Assembly: GCF_007830515.1 (NCBI RefSeq)
Contig: NZ_VLKT01000043.1
Span: 1 to 64,000, forward strand
Direction: 5' to 3'
Origin: Mesorhizobium tianshanense
GTDB lineage: Bacteria > Pseudomonadota > Alphaproteobacteria > Rhizobiales > Rhizobiaceae
DNA: 64,000 nt
Made by a program: the position numbers and the translations under genes. The notes beneath the pieces are model-generated. The model saw only the letters and a program-made list of their open reading frames with translations, was not told the origin of the DNA and did not search any database. Shown here in pieces: positions 63,539 to 64,000 of this stretch; the stretch's first letter is position 1; every line of letters begins with the position of its first letter.

Positions 63539-64000
63539 ATGCCCAGTCTCAAAAGCCACGTCGTGTCCTTCGTGCTCAGGCACAGCCGCAAGAAGGCCTT
63601 TTCGAGTCCGGAAAACCTGCAGCGCTGGATCGCTTATGCGCGCAAGACGGAGGACCACCGGCCGCCCGCCTCGCTGCGATCGCGTTTCGACGTTACGACG
63701 CGCAGCGTTGACGGCTTTCCCGTCTACGAAATCGCGCCAAAGGGCGGCGAGCGAAAGCGGATTCTCTACCTGCATGGCGGCGCCTATGTCTTCCAAATCA
63801 CGTCCTATCACTGGGGACTCATCGCCGATATGGCCGACCGGCTGGGTTTCGGCATCACTGTGCCGATCTATCCCATTGCTCCCGAACACGATTTCCACGC
63901 CATGTTCGGCATGGTCGGCAAGGTCTACCGTCAGATACTCGACGAGGCGGAAGCGCAGGACATCGTCTTCATGGGCGATTCCGCCGGCGGCAACATGGCC
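63539..64000 (+). CDS. alpha/beta hydrolase, hormone-sensitive-lipase type (cut by window edge)
   Basis: The reading frame runs open to the right edge: 154 residues are visible. They show LYLHGGAYVFQITSYHWGLIADMADRLGF (oxyanion-hole HGGAY), IYPIAPEHDF and the nucleophile motif FMGDSAGGNMA. This is the HSL/acetyl esterase family; the catalytic Asp and His lie outside the window. The N-terminal 60 residues form the usual cap. It hydrolyses short esters or similar compounds; the natural substrate is unknown. Confidence 0.85.
   Translation, partial: MPSLKSHVVSFVLRHSRKKAFSSPENLQRWIAYARKTEDHRPPASLRSRFDVTTRSVDGFPVYEIAPKGGERKRILYLHGGAYVFQITSYHWGLIADMADRLGFGITVPIYPIAPEHDFHAMFGMVGKVYRQILDEAEAQDIVFMGDSAGGNMA

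Overview
The window looks like a chromosomal segment of a Mesorhizobium-like alphaproteobacterium (Rhizobiales). The evidence is the high GC content, the acpXL-fabF-fabF-adh-lpxXL cluster for the very-long-chain fatty acid of rhizobial lipid A, several families of rhizobial palindromic intergenic repeats, and closely packed ABC-transporter and C1-metabolism genes. It is a mostly ordinary accessory/metabolic region with no CRISPR array, rRNA or prophage. An IS110-type transposase is cut by the left edge, and an alpha/beta hydrolase is cut by the right edge.

Layout. 1-1.6 kb: IS110 transposase start with its noncoding end, an SRPBCC/ribbon-helix-helix gene pair, and two odd overlapping tRNA-like sequences. 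1.9-8.3 kb: slipin-like SPFH protein, then the lipid A VLCFA cluster. 8.3-12.7 kb: a candidate small RNA and a sugar-type ABC importer whose two permeases are fused. 13-15.7 kb: an SBP56/methanethiol oxidase with a membrane partner, then an L,D-transpeptidase, separated by a MITE-like element. 15.9-22.5 kb: an M20 peptidase with a dipeptide-type ABC importer. 22.5-35.4 kb: TerB-like protein, small membrane protein, AraC regulator, VOC protein, cobyric acid synthase coupled to a DMSP-lyase-family cupin, acyl-CoA dehydrogenase plus 3-hydroxyisobutyrate dehydrogenase, omega-aminotransferase, prolyl-oligopeptidase and an MFS exporter.

35.6-62.9 kb holds the most interesting part: a spread-out but coherent methyl-group (C1) catabolic region. 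It has two MttB-superfamily (non-pyrrolysine) methyltransferases, a dimethylglycine/sarcosine dehydrogenase with a GcvT domain, a DddP-type M24 protein, a betaine-homocysteine methyltransferase, a corrinoid protein, a DUF1638 protein, a stand-alone MTHFR C-terminal-domain protein, a methylenetetrahydrofolate reductase, a methyl-THF:corrinoid methyltransferase and an ASKHA/2Fe-2S corrinoid activator. Cobyric acid synthase upstream could feed corrinoid supply.

Inferred working model: an MttB protein moves a methyl group from a quaternary amine or a similar methylated onium compound to the corrinoid protein. The 59.8 kb methyltransferase passes it to tetrahydrofolate. The MTHFR-like proteins oxidise methyl-THF, and the activator rescues inactive Co(II) corrinoid. 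Products such as dimethylglycine could go to the 37.3 kb dehydrogenase, and betaine methyls to homocysteine through Bmt. A perfect 22-bp inverted repeat of the same design lies before both bmt and the methyl-THF methyltransferase gene, which links the two transcriptionally. Separately, the DddP-type protein, the DMSP-lyase-family cupin and the methanethiol oxidase suggest an organosulfur (DMSP/DMS/methanethiol) theme. The substrates cannot be fixed from sequence alone.
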